Part shown: one piece after another, positions 36,206 through 47,460 of the stretch | Position numbering within the stretch: the stretch's first letter is position 1 | Layout: every line of letters begins with the position of its first letter | Assembly (NCBI RefSeq): GCF_033118175.1 | Contig: NW_026870969.1 | Location: 372,001 to 436,000, forward strand | Reading direction: 5' to 3' | DNA length: 64,000 nt | Source of the DNA: Dama dama | Taxonomy: Eukaryota > Chordata > Mammalia > Artiodactyla > Cervidae | Program-made: the position numbers and the translations under genes | Notes under the pieces: model-generated | Database searches by the model: none | Told to the model about the DNA's origin: nothing | Seen by the model: the letters and a program-made list of their open reading frames with translations, nothing else

Positions 36206-37400
36206 GCCTGAAATGGTCTGAAAAATAGGAGGAGCATGAAGTGGTGTTGAAAAACGTGAAGAGCCTGAAAAGGTGTGAAAAATATGAAGAACTTCAAAAG
36301 GTGTCAAATATATGAGCAGCATGAAACAGTCTGAAAAAAAGGAGGAACATGAAACGGTGTTCAAAAACATGAAGAGCCTGGAGAAGTGTGAAAAATATGA
36401 AGAGCTTCAAAAGTTGTCAAAAATATGAGGAGCATGAAACGGTCTGAAAAAAAGGAGGAGCATGAAGCGGTGTTGAAAAACATGAAGAGCCTGAAAAGGT
36501 GTGAATAATATGAAGAGCTTCAAAAGGTGTCAAAAATATGAGGAGCATGAACCGTCTGAAAAATAGTAGGAGCATGAAGCGGTGTTGAAAACATGAAGAG
36601 CCTGAAAAAGTTGTGAAAAATATGAAGAGGTTCAAAAGGTGTCAAAAATATGAGGAGCATGAAACGGTCTGAAAAAAGGGAGGAGCATGAAACGGTCTGA
36701 AAAATAGGAGGAGCATGAAGCGGTGTTCAAAAACATGAAGAGCCTGAAAAGGTGTGAAATATATTAAGAGCCTCAAAGGTGTCAAAAATATGAGGAGCAA
36801 GAAACGGTCTGAAAAATAGGAGGAGCTTAAGCGGGTTGAAAAATATGAAGAGCCTGAAAAGATGTGAAAAATATGAAGAGCTTCAAAAGGTGTCAAATAT
36901 ATGAGGAGCATGAAACGGTCTGAAAAATTGGAGAAGCATGAAGTGGTGTTCAAAAAAATGAAGAGCCTGAAAAGGTGCGAAAAATATGAAGAGCTTCAAA
37001 AGGTGTCAAAAATATGAGGACCATGAAACGGTCTGAAAAATATGAGGAGCAAGAAACTGTTTTCAAAAACATGAAGAGCCTCAAAAGGTGTGAAAAGTAT
37101 GAAGAGCTTCAAACTGTGTCAAAAATATGATGAGCATGAAACGGTCTGATGAATAGGAGGAGCATGAAGTGGTGTTGAAAAACATGAAGAGCCAGAAAAA
37201 GGTGTGAAACATATGAGGAGCATGAAACGGTCTGAAAAATAGGAGGCGCATGAGACGGTGTTGAAATACATGAAAAGCCTGAAAAGGTGTGAAAAATATG
37301 AAGAGCTTCAAAGGATGTCAAAAATATGAGGAGCATGAACATGTCTGAAAAATAGGAAGAGAATGAAGCGGTGTAGAAAAACATGAAAAGCCTGAAAAGG
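36206..37400 (+). repeat. Duplicated satellite block beside L1 copy 2 (partner 39196-40760)
   Basis: Shared rare variants include GCCTGGAGAAGTGTG, GAGGAGCTTAAGCGGG and GGAGGCGCATGAGACGG. The left half matches at offset 2987 and the right half at 3356, so one copy gained or lost about 13 subunits between them. Confidence 0.82.
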
Positions 37401-39195
37401 TGTGAAAAATATAAAGAGCTTCAAAAGGTGTGAAAAAGATGAGGAGCATGAAACGGTCTGAAATAAAGGAAGAGAATGAAGTGGTGTTGAAAAACATGAA
37501 AAGCCTGAAAAGGTGTGAAAAATATGAAGAGCTTCAAAAGGTGACAAAAATATGAGGAGCATGAAAAGCTCTTAAAAATAGGAGTAGCATGAAGTGGTGT
37601 AGAAAAACATGAAGACCCTGAAAAAATGTGAAAAATATGAAGAGCTTCAAAAGGTGTCAAAAATATGAGGAGCTTGAAACGGTCTGAAATATAGGAGGAG
37701 CGTGAAAAGGTGTTAAAACATGAAGAGCTTAAAAAGGTGTGAAACATATGAGGAGCATGATAAGGTCTGAAAAAATAGGAGCATGAAGCGGTGTTGAAAA
37801 ACATGAAAAGCCTGAAAAGGTGTGAAAAATATGAAGAGCTTCAAAAGGTGACAAAAATATGAGGATCATGAAAAGCTCTTAAAAATAGGAGGAGCATGAA
37901 GTGGTGTAGAAACACATGAAGAGCCTGAAAAGGTGTGAAATCTATGGAGAGCTTCAAAAGGAGTCAAAAATATGAGGAGCATGAAACGGTCTCAAATAAA
38001 GGAGGAGCATGAAGTTGTGTTGAAAAATTTGAAGAGCCTGAAAAGGTGTGAAAAATATGAAGAGCTTCAAAAGGTGTCAAAAATATGAGGAGCATGAAAC
38101 GGTCTGAAAAATAGGAGGAGCATTAATCGGTGTTCAAAAATATGAAGAGCCTGGAAAGCTGTGAAAAATATGAAGAGCTTCAAAAGGTGTCAAAAATATG
38201 AGGAGCATGAAACGATTTGAAAAATAGGAGGAGCATGAAGTGGTGTTGAAATACATGAAGAGCCTGAAAAAGGTGTGAAACATATGAGGAGCCTGAAACG
38301 GTCTGAAAGAGAGGAGGAGCATGAATCGGTGTTGAAAATCATGAAGAGCCTGAAAAAGTGTGAAGAATAAGAAGAGCTTCAAAAGGTGTCAAAAATATGA
38401 GGAGCATGAAACGATCTGAAAATTAGGAGGAGCATGAAACCGTGTTGAAAAATATGAAGACCATGAAAGGGTGTGAAAAACATGAAGAGCTTCAAAAGGT
38501 GTCAAAAATATGAGGAGCATAAAACGGTCTGAAAAAAAGGAGGAGCATGAAATTGTGTTGAAAAACATGAAGAGCCTGAAAACGTGTGGAAATTATGAAG
38601 AGCTTCAAAAGGTGTCAAATATATGAGGAGCATAAAACGGTTTGAAAAAATGGAAGAGTATGAAATGGTGTTGAAAAACATGAAGAGCCTAAAAAGGTGT
38701 GAAAAATATGAAGAGCTTCAAAAGGTTTCAAAAATATGAGAGGCATGAACGGTCTGAAATGTAGGGGGAGCATGAAGCGGTGTAGAAAAACATGAAGAGC
38801 CTGAAAAGGTGTGGAAATTATGAAGAGCTTCAAAAGGTGTCAAATATATGAGGAGCATAAAACGGTCTGAAAAAAAGGAGGAGCATGAAGCGGTGTTGAA
38901 AAACATGAAGAGCCTGAAAAGGTGTGATAAATATGAAGAGTTTCAAAACGTGTCAAAAAGATGAGGAGCATGAAACGGTCTGAAAAATAGGAGGAGCATG
39001 AAGCGGTGTTGAAAAATATGAAGAGCCTGAAAAGGTGTGAAAAATCTGAAGAGCTTCAAAAGGTGTCAAATAAATGAGGAGCATGAAACGGTGTGAAAAT
39101 TAGGAGGAGCATGAAGTGGTGTTGAAAATCATGAAGAGCCTGTAAGGTGTGAAAAATATGAAGAATTTCAAAAGGTGTCAAAAATATAAGGAGCA

Positions 39196-40760
39196 TGAAA
39201 CGGACTGAAAAATAGGAGGAGCATGAAGTGGTGTTGAAAAACGTGAAGAGCCTGAAAAGGTGTGAAAAATATGAAGAACTTCAAAAGGTGTCAAAAATAT
39301 GAGGAGCATGAAACGGTCTGAAAAACAGGAGGAGCATGAAACGGTGTTCAAAAACATGAAGAGCCTGGAGAAGTGTGAAAAATATGAAGAGCTTCAAAAG
39401 GCGTCAAAAATATGAGGAGCATGAAACGGTCTGAAAAAAAGGAGGAGCATGAAGCGGTGTTGAAAAACATGAAGAGCCTGAAAAGGTGTGAATAATATGA
39501 AGAGCTTCAAAAGGTGTCAAAAATATGAGGAGCATGAAACCGTCTGAAAAATAGTAGGAGCATGAAGCAGTGTTGAAAACATGAAGAGCCTGAAAAGGTG
39601 TGAAAAATATGAAGAGGTTCAAAAGGTGTCAAAAATATGAGGAGCATGAAACGGTCTGAAAAATAGGAGGAGCATGAATCGGTGTTCAAAAACATGAAGA
39701 GCCAGAAAAGCTGTGAAATATATGAAGAGCCTCAAAGGTGTCAAAAATATGAGGAGCAAGAAACGCTCTGAAAAATAGGAGGAGCTTAAGCGGGTTGAAA
39801 AATATGAAGAGCCTGAAAAGATGTGAAAAATATGAAGAGCTTCAAAAGGTGTCATATATATGAGGAGCATGAAACGGTCTGAAAAATTGGAGAAGCATGA
39901 AGTGGTGTTGAAAAATATGAAGAGCCTGAAAAGGTGCGAAAAATATGAAGAGCTTCAAAGGGTGTCAAAAATATAAGGAGCATTAAACGGTCTGAAATAT
40001 AGGAGGAGCATGAAAAGGTGTTAAAAAACATGAAGATCTTCAAAAGGTGTGAAACATATGAGGAGCATGAAACGGTCTGAAAAATAGGATGATCATGAAA
40101 CGGTGTTCAAAAACATAAAGAGCCTGGAAAGGTGTGAAAAATATGAAGAGCTTCAAAAAGTGTCAAAAATATGAGGAGCATGAAACGGTCTGAAAAATAG
40201 GAGGAGCATGAAGTGGTGTTGAGAAACATGAAGAGCCTGAAAAAGTTGTGAAGCATATGAGGAGAATGAAACGGTCTGAAAAATAGAAGGAGCATGAAGT
40301 GGTGTAGAAATACATGAAGACCCTGAAAAAGTGTGAAAAATATGAAGAGCTTCAAAAGTTGTCAAAAATATGAGGACCATGAAACGGTCTGAAAAATATG
40401 AGGAGCAAGAAACTGTTTTCAAAAACATGAAGAGCCTCAAAAGGTGTGAAAAGTAGGAAGAGCTTCAAACTGTGTCAAAAATATGATGAGCATGATACGG
40501 TCTGAAAAATAGGAGGACCATGAAGTGGTGTTGAAAAACATGAAGAGCCTGAAAAAGGTGTGAAACATATGAGGAGCATGAAACGGTCTGAAAAATAGGA
40601 GGCGCATGAGACGGTGTTGAAATACCTGAAAAGCCTGAAAAGGTGTGAAAAATATGAAGAGCTTCAAAGGATGTCAAAAATATGAGGAGCATGAAAATGT
40701 CTGAAAAATAGGAAGAGAATGAAGCAGTGTAGAAAAACATGAAAAGCCTGAAAAGGTGTG
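39196..40760 (+). repeat. Duplicated satellite block (partner 36206-37400)
   Basis: This partner copy contains about 369 bp (39990-40376) absent from the block at 36206. Part of that extra segment (near 40200-40280) is seen again at 40800-40890 and after L1 copy 3 near 43600-43680. Confidence 0.8.
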
Positions 40761-41578
40761 AAAAATATGAAGAACTTCAAAAGGTGTCAAAAATATGAGG
40801 AGCATGAAACGGTCTGAAAAATAGGAGGAGCATGAAGTGGTGTTGAGAAACATGAAGAGCCTGAAAAAGTTGTGAAACATATGAGGAGAATGAAACGGTC
40901 TGAAAAATAGGAGGAGCATGAAGTGGTGTAGAAAAATATGAAGACCCTGAAAAAATGTGAAAAATATGAAGAGCTTCAAAAGGTGTCAAAAATATGAGGA
41001 GCTTGAAACGGTCTGAAATATAGGAGGAGCGTGAAAAGGTGTTAAAAAACATGAAGAGCTTCAAAAGGTGTCAAAAATATGAGGAGCAAGAAACGGTCTG
41101 AAAAATAGGAGGAACATGAAACGGTTTGACAAATAGGAGGAGCATGAAACGGTGTTGAAAAGCATGAAGAACCTGAAAGGTGTCGAAAATATGAAGAGCT
41201 TCAAAATGTGTCAAAAATATGAGGAGCATGAAACGGTTTGAAAAATAGGAGGAGCATGAAACGGTGTTGAAAAACATGAAGAACCTGAAAGGTGTCGAAA
41301 ATATGAAGAGCTTCAAAATGTGTCAAAAATATGAGGAGCATGAAACGATCTGAATAATCGGAGGAGCATGAAAGCGTGTTGAAAAACATGAAGAGCACGG
41401 ACAGGTGTGAAAAATATGAAGAGCTTCAAAAGGTGTCAAAAATATGAGGACCATGAAACGGTCTGAAAAATAGGAGGAGCATGAAGCGGTGTTGAAAAAC
41501 ATGAAGAGCCTGAAAAGGTGTGAAATATATGAAGAGCTTCAAAAGGTGTAAAAAATATGAGGAGTTTGAAACGGTCTG

Positions 41579-41591
41579 AAAAATAAGAGGA
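41579..41591 (+). repeat. Left target-site duplication of L1 copy 3
   Basis: AAAAATAAGAGGA, identical to the right duplicate at 43033-43045. Confidence 0.88.
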
Positions 41592-42411
41592 TCTGGTTTC
41601 CTCAGTGTGTATGCCCAGAAGTGGAATTGCTGGGTCATATGGCAGTTCTATTTCCAGTTTTTTAAGAAATCTCTACACCGTTTTCCATAGCGGCCGTACT
41701 AGTGTGCATTCCCACCAACAGTATAAGAGGGTTCCCTTTTCTCCACTCCCTCTCCAGCATTTATTGCTTGTAGACTTTTGGATAGCAGCCATCCTGACTG
41801 GCATGTAATGGTACCTCATTGTGGTTTTGATTTGCATTTCTCTAATAATGAGTGATGTTGAGCATCTTTTCAAGTGTTTGTTATCCATCTGTATGTCTTC
41901 TTTGGAGAAATGTCTGTTTAGTTCTTTGGCTCATTTTTTATTGGGTCATTTATTTTTCTGGAATTGAGCTGCAGGATTTGCTTGTATATTTTTGAGATTA
42001 ATCCTTTGTCTGTTTCTTCATTTGCTATTATTTTCTCCCAATCTGAGGGCTGTCTTTTCACCTTACTTATAGTTTCCTTTGTAGTGCAAAAGCTTTTAAG
42101 TTTCATTAGGTCCCATTTGTTTAGTTTTGCTTTTATTTCCAATATTCTGGGAGGTGGGTCATAGAGGATCTTGCTTTGATTTATGTCGGAGAGTGTTTTG
42201 CCTATGTTCTCCTCTAGGAGTTTTATAGTTTCTGGTCTTACATTTAGATCTTTAATCCATTTTGAGTTTATTTTTGTGTATGGTGTTAGAAAGTGTTCTA
42301 TTTTCATTCTTTTACAAGTGGTTGACCAGTTTTCCCAGCACCACTTGTTAAAGAGGTTGTCTTTTTTCCATTGTATATCCTTGCCTCCTTTGTCAAAGAT
42401 AAGGTGTCCAT
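41592..42411 (-). pseudogene. Inverted L1 ORF2 fragment (distal region), copy 3
   Basis: Minus-strand distal ORF2 with the same frameshift as the other copies near 41930. It reads LLEENIGKTL where copies 1 and 2 read LLEEKIGKTL. The Cys/His motif (41719-41765) reads CWRGSGE...LLYCWWEC and so is lost. It has an Arg in place of Gln just after it (CTLVRPLW). Confidence 0.9.
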
Positions 42412-42415
42412 AGGT

Positions 42416-42685
42416 TCGTCTGAAAGAGACACGTGCACCCCAATGTTCATCGCAGCACTGTTTATAATAGCCAGGACATGGAAGCAACCTAGATGCCCGT
42501 CAGCAGATGAATGGATAAGAAAGCTGTGGTACATATACACCATGGAATATTACTCAGCCATTAAAAAGAATTCATTTGAATCAGGCCTAATGAGATGGAT
42601 GAAGCTGGAGCCCATTATACAGAGTGAAGTAAGCCAGAAAGATAAAGAACATTACAGCATACTGACACATGTATATGGAATTTAG
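42416..42685 (+). pseudogene. Sense L1 ORF2 C-terminal fragment, copy 3
   Basis: Open plus-strand tail from RDTCTPMFIAALF to HVYGI-stop. It reads NSFESGLMRW where copies 1 and 2 have NSFESVLMRW. Not functional. Confidence 0.9.
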
Positions 42686-43032
42686 AAAGGTGACAACGAT
42701 AACCCTATATGCAGAACAGAAAAAGAGACACAGAAATACAGAACAGACTTTTGAACTTTGTGGGAGAATGTGAGGGTGGGATATTTCAAAAGAACAGCAT
42801 GTATGCTATCTATGGTGAAACAGATCACCAGCCCAGGTAGGATGCACGAGACAAGTGCTCCGGCTTGGTGCACTGGGAAGACCCAGAGGAATCGGGTGGA
42901 GAGGGAGGTGGGAGGGGGAATCGGGACTGGGAATACATGTAAATCCATGGCTGATTCATATCAATGTATGCCAAAACCGACTGGGAAAAAAAATAAAAAT
43001 AATAAAAAAAAATAAAAAAAATAACAATAAAA

Positions 43033-43045
43033 AAAAATAAGAGGA
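43033..43045 (+). repeat. Right target-site duplication of L1 copy 3
   Basis: AAAAATAAGAGGA after the A-rich tail. The next 50 bases match those after copy 1. Confidence 0.87.
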
Positions 43046-45990
43046 GCATGAAACGGTGTTCAAAAACATGAAGAGCCTGAAAAGGTGTGTAAATTATGAA
43101 GAGCTTCAACAGGTGTCAAATATATGAGGAGCATAAAACGGTTTGAAAAAAAGGAGGAGCATGAAATGGTGTTGAAAAACATGAAGAGCCTAAAAAGGTG
43201 TGAAAAATATGAAGAGCTTCAAAAGGTTTCAAAAATATGAGAGGCATGAACGGTCTGAAATGTAGGGGGAGCATGAAGCGGTGTAGAAAAACATGAAGAG
43301 CCTGAAAAGGTGTGTTAATTATGAAGAGCTTCAAAAGTTGTCAAATATATGAGGAGCTTGAAACGGTGTGAAAATTAGGAGGAGCATGAAGTGGTGTTGA
43401 AAATCATGAAGAGCCTGTAAGGTGTGAAAAATATGAAGAACTTCAAAAGGTGTCAAAAATATAAGGAGCATGAAACGGACTGAAAAATAGGAGGAGCATG
43501 AAGTGGTGTTGAAAAACGTGAAGAGCCTGAAAAGGTGTGAAAAATATGAAGAGCTTCAAAAGGCGTCAAAAATATGAGGAGCATGAAACGGTCTGAAAAA
43601 TAGGAGGAGCATGAAGTGGTGTTGAGAAACATGAAGAGTCTGAAAAAGTTGTGAAACATATGAGGAGAATGAAAAGGTCTGAAAAATAGGAGGAGCATGA
43701 AGTGGTGTAGAAAAACATGAAGACCCTGATAAATGTGAAAAATATGAAGAGCTTCAAAAGGTGTCAAAAATATGAGGAGCTTGAAACGGTCTGAAATATA
43801 GGAGGAGCGTGAAAGGTGTTAAAAAACATGAAGAGCTTAAAAAGGTGTGAAACATATGAGGAGCATGAAAAGGTCTGAAAAATAGTAGGAGCATGAAGCG
43901 GTGTTGAAAAACATGAAAAGCCTCAAAAGGTGTGAAATATATGAAGAGCTTCAAAAGGTGACAAAAATATGAGGAGCATGAATAGCTCTGAAAAATAGGA
44001 GGAGCAAGAAGCGGTGTAGAAAAACATGAAGAGCCTGAAAAGGTGTGAAATCTATGGAGAGCTTCAAAAGGTGTCAAAAATATGAGGAGCATGAAACGGT
44101 CTCAAATAAAGGAGGAGCATGAAGTTGTGTTGAAAAATATGTAGAGCCTGAAAAGGTGTGAAAAATATGAAGAGCTTCAAAAGGTGTCAAAAATATGAGG
44201 ATCAAGAAACGGTCTGAAAAATAGGAGGAGCATTAATCGGTGTTCAAAAATATGAAGAGCCTGGAAAGGTGTGAAAAATATGAAGAGCTTCAAAAGGTGT
44301 CAAAAATATGAGGAGCAAGAAACGGTCTGAAAAATAGGAGGAGCATTAATCGGTGTTCAAAAATATGAAGAGCCTGGAAAGGTGTGAAAAATATGAAGAG
44401 CTTCAAAAGGTGTCAAACATATGAGGAGCATGAAACCGTCTGAAAAATAGGAGGAGCATGAAACCTTGTTGAAAAATATGAAGAGCCTGAAAAGGTGTGA
44501 AAAATATGAAGAGCTTCAAAAGGTGTCAAAATATGAGGAGCATGAAACGGTCTGAAAAAATGGAGGAGCATGAAACGGTGTTCAAAAACATGAGGAGCCA
44601 GAAAAATTGTGAAAAATATGAAGAGTTTCAAAAGGTGTCAAAAATATGAGGAGCATGAAACGGTCTGAAAAATATGAGGAGCATGAAACGGTGTTCAAAA
44701 ACATGAAAACCCTGAAAAGGTGTGAAATATATGAAGAGCTTCAAAAGATGTCAAAAATAGGAGAAGCATGAAGCGGTGTAGAAAAACATGAAGAGCCTGA
44801 AAAGGTGTGAAAAATATGAAGAGCTTCAAAAGTTGTCAAAAATATGAGGAGCATGACACGGTCAGAAATATAGGAGGAGCGTGAAGTGGTGTTGAAAACA
44901 TGAAGAACCTGAAAAGTTGTGAAAAATATGAAGAGCTTCAAAAGGTGTCAAATATATGAGGAGCATGAAACGGTCTGAAAATTAGGAGGAGGATGAAACG
45001 GTGTTCAAAACATGAAGAGCCTGAAATGTTTTGAAAAATGTGAAGAGCTTGAAAAGGTGTCAAAAATATGAGGGGCATGAAACTGTCTGAAAAATAGGAG
45101 GAGCATGAAACGTTGTTCAAAAACATGAAGAGCCTGAAAAGGTTTGAAAAATGTGAAGAGCTTGAAAAGGTGTCAAAAATATGAGGGGCATGAAACGGTC
45201 TGAAAAAGAGGATGAGCAAGAAACGGTGTTGAAAAACATGAAGAGCCTGAAAATGTGTGAAAAATATGAAGAGCTTCAAAAGGAGTCAAAATATGAGGCG
45301 CATGAAACGGTCTGAAAAATAGGAGGAGCATGAAACTGTGTTGAAAACATGAAGATCCTGAAAAGTTGTTAGAAATATGACGAGCTTCAAAAGATATCCA
45401 AAATATGAGGCGCATGAAACGGTCTGAAAAATATGAGGAGAATAAAGCGGTGTTGAAAAACATGAAGAGCCTGAAAAGCTGTGAAAAATATGAAGAGCTT
45501 CAAAAGGTGTCAAAAATATGAGGAGCATGAAACGGTCTGAAAAATAGGAGGAGCAGAAGCAAATTTGAAAAACATGAAGAGCCTGAAAAGGTGTGATAAT
45601 TATGAAGCGCTTCAAAAGGTGTCAAAATTATGGGGAGCATTAAACGGTCTGAAAAATAGGAGGAGCATGAAAACTTGTTGTAAAATATGAAGAGCCTGAA
45701 AAGGTGTGAAAAATATGAAGAGCTTCAAAATGTGTGAAAAATATGAGGAGCATGAAACGGTTTAAAAAATAGGAGGAGCATGAAATGGTGTTCAAAAACA
45801 TGAAGAGCATGAAAAGGTGTGAAAAATGTGAAGAGCTTCAAAAGGTGACAAAAACATGAGGACCATGAAACGGTCTGAAAAATAGGAGGAGCATGAAGCG
45901 GTGTTGAAAAACATGAAGAGCCTGAAAAGGTGTGAAATATATGAAGAGCTTCAAAAGGTGTAAAAAATATGAGGAGCTTGAAACGGTCTG
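43046..45990 (+). repeat. 113-bp tetrameric satellite array, tract 4
   Basis: Same satellite, 2.9 kb between L1 copies 3 and 4. It is a mosaic of pieces seen in tract 3. 43090-43340 resembles 38590-38840. The next part joins to a stretch resembling 39073-39200, so about two monomers are missing relative to tract 3. 43560-43800 resembles 40160-40280 and 40980-41010. A rare GAGCATTAATCGG monomer is repeated at 113-bp spacing near 44232 and 44345 and occurs once near 38121. No gene is seen. Confidence 0.96.
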
Positions 45991-46003
45991 AAAAATAAGA
46001 GGA
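45991..46003 (+). repeat. Left target-site duplication of L1 copy 4
   Basis: AAAAATAAGAGGA, identical to the right duplicate at 47448-47460. Confidence 0.88.
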
Positions 46004-46823
46004 TCTGGTTTCCTCAGTGTGTATGCCCAGAAGTGGGATAGCTGGGTCACATGGCAGTTCTATTTCCAGTTTTTTAAGAAATCTCCACACTGTTTTCCAT
46101 AGCGGCTGTACTAGTGTGCATTCCCACCAACAGTGTAAGAGGGTTCCCTTTTCTCCACACCATCTCCAGCATTTATTGCTTGTAGACTTCTGGATAGCAG
46201 CCATCCTGACTGGCATATAATGGTACCTCATTGTGGTTTTGATTTGCATTTCTCTAATTATGAGTGATGTTGAGCATCTTTTCATGTGTTTGTTATCCAT
46301 CTGTATGTCTTCTTTGGAGAAATGTCTGTTTAGTTCTTTGGCTCATTTTGTATTGGGTCATTTATTTTTCTGGAATTGAGCTGCAGGATTTGCTTGTATA
46401 TTTTTGAGATTAATCCTTTGTCTGTTTCTTCATTTGCTATTATTTTCTCCCAATCTGAGGGCTGTCTTTTCACCTTACTTATAGTTTCCTTTGTAGTGCA
46501 AAAGCTTTTAAGTTTCATTAGGTCCCATTTGTTTAGTTTTGCTTTTATTTCCAATATTCTGGGAGGTGGGTCATAGAGGATCTTGCTTTGATTTATGTCG
46601 GAGAGTGTATTGCCTATGTTCTCCTCTAGGAGTTTTATAGTTTCTGGTCTTACATTTAGATCTTTAATCCATTTTGAGTTTATTTTTGTGTATGGTGTTA
46701 GAAAGTGTTCTATTTTCATTCTTTTACAAGTGGTTGACCAGTTTTCCCAGCACCACTTGTTAAAGAGGTTGTCTTTTTTCCATTGTATATCCTTGCCTCC
46801 TTTGTCAAAGATAAGGTGTCCAT
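46004..46823 (-). pseudogene. Inverted L1 ORF2 fragment (distal region), copy 4
   Basis: Minus-strand distal ORF2 with FLTPYTKINSKWIKDLNVRP, LLEENIGNTL and KWDLMKLKSFCT. It has the same frameshift as the others near 46345. The Cys/His motif has all four ligands visible (C-x3-C-x7-H-x4-C). The N-terminal part near 46880 gains an extra stop on the minus strand across the junction. Confidence 0.9.
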
Positions 46824-46827
46824 AGGT

Positions 46828-47095
46828 TCGTCTGAAAGAGACACGTGCACCCCAATGTTCATCGCACCACTATTTATAATAGCCAGGACATGGAAGCAAC
46901 CTAGATGCCCGTCAGCAGATGAATGGATAAGAAAGCTGTGGTACATATACACCATGGAATATTACTCAGCCATTAAAAAATTCACTTGAATCAGGCCTAA
47001 TGAGATGGATGAAGCTGGAGCCCATTATACAGAGTGAAGTAAGCCAGAAAGATAAAGAACATTAGAGCATGCTGACACATGTATATGGAATTTAG
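46828..47095 (+). pseudogene. Sense L1 ORF2 C-terminal fragment, copy 4, frameshifted
   Basis: Starts as RDTCTPMFIAPLFIIARTWK and MEYYSAIKK, then a 2-bp deletion near 46976 shifts the frame into an early stop. In the ancestral frame a further TAC-to-TAG change at 47063-47065 would also stop translation before the original TAG at 47093-47095. Both lesions are private to this copy. Confidence 0.88.
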
Positions 47096-47447
47096 AAAGG
47101 TGATAACGATAACCCTATATGCAGAACAGAAAAATAGACACAGAAATACAGAACAGACTTTTGAACTTTGTGGGAGAATGTGAGGGTGGGATATTTCAAA
47201 TGAACAGCATGTATGCTATCTATGGTGAAACAGATCACCAGCCCAGGTAGGATGCACGAGACAAGTGCTCCGGCTTGGTGCACTGGGAAGACGGAGAGGA
47301 ATCGGGTGGAGAGGGAGGTGGGAGGGGGGATTGGAATTGGGAATACATGTAAATCCATGGCTGATTCATATCAATGTATGACAAAACCGACTGGGAAAGA
47401 AAAAATAAAAATAATTAAAAAAAATTTAAAAAAAAAAACAATAAAAA

Positions 47448-47460
47448 AAAAATAAGAGGA
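47448..47460 (+). repeat. Right target-site duplication of L1 copy 4
   Basis: AAAAATAAGAGGA after the tail. The following satellite resembles that after copy 3, then 38583 onward. Confidence 0.87.

Larger units (their letters stand above)
36206..41578 (+). repeat. 113-bp tetrameric satellite array, tract 3
   Basis: Same satellite and orientation, 5.4 kb between L1 copies 2 and 3. It contains an internal duplication: 36206-37000 matches 39196-39990 (offset 2987), and 37020-37400 matches 40376-40760 (offset 3356), with about 369 extra bases between the two matches. A 112-bp unit is repeated near 41171 and 41283. Parts recur after L1 copies 3 and 4: the stretch at 38583-38840 is seen again near 43090-43340 and 47502-47750. 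No gene or other element is seen. Confidence 0.96.
41592..43032 (+). mobile_element. Ruminant-type LINE-1 fragment, copy 3: same inverted, truncated element
   Basis: Inverted distal ORF2 (41592 to about 42411), junction near 42409-42418, sense ORF2 tail to TAG at 42683-42685, 3'UTR and A-rich tail. It is intermediate between copies 1/2 and copy 4. It shares the damaged Cys/His motif (Ser, Tyr) with copies 1 and 2, but keeps the ancestral Asn codon (near 42207), the GGCCTAATG variant near 42585 and the CCGACTGGG variant before the tail with copy 4. Perfect 13-bp duplications flank it. Confidence 0.93.
46004..47447 (+). mobile_element. Ruminant-type LINE-1 fragment, copy 4: most divergent, most ancestral-looking copy
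   Basis: Same truncated, inverted element: distal ORF2 inverted from 46004 to about 46823, junction near 46821-46830, sense tail, 3'UTR and A-rich tail. It alone keeps the second Cys and the His of the C-terminal Cys/His motif (CWRWCGE...LLHCWWEC, 46131-46180), matching the CCHC pattern of L1 ORF2 proteins in general. It is therefore the outgroup of the four. It also has the most private damage: a 2-bp deletion near 46976, a nonsense change at 47063-47065, ACGGAGAGG near 47291 and a tail with TTTAAA interruptions. Perfect 13-bp duplications place it at the same ancestral site as the others. Confidence 0.93.

Noticed and set aside
34750..47447. Four independent L1 insertions at a hotspot
   Set aside because: Identical truncation, inversion junction, frameshift and target duplication make independent events untenable.
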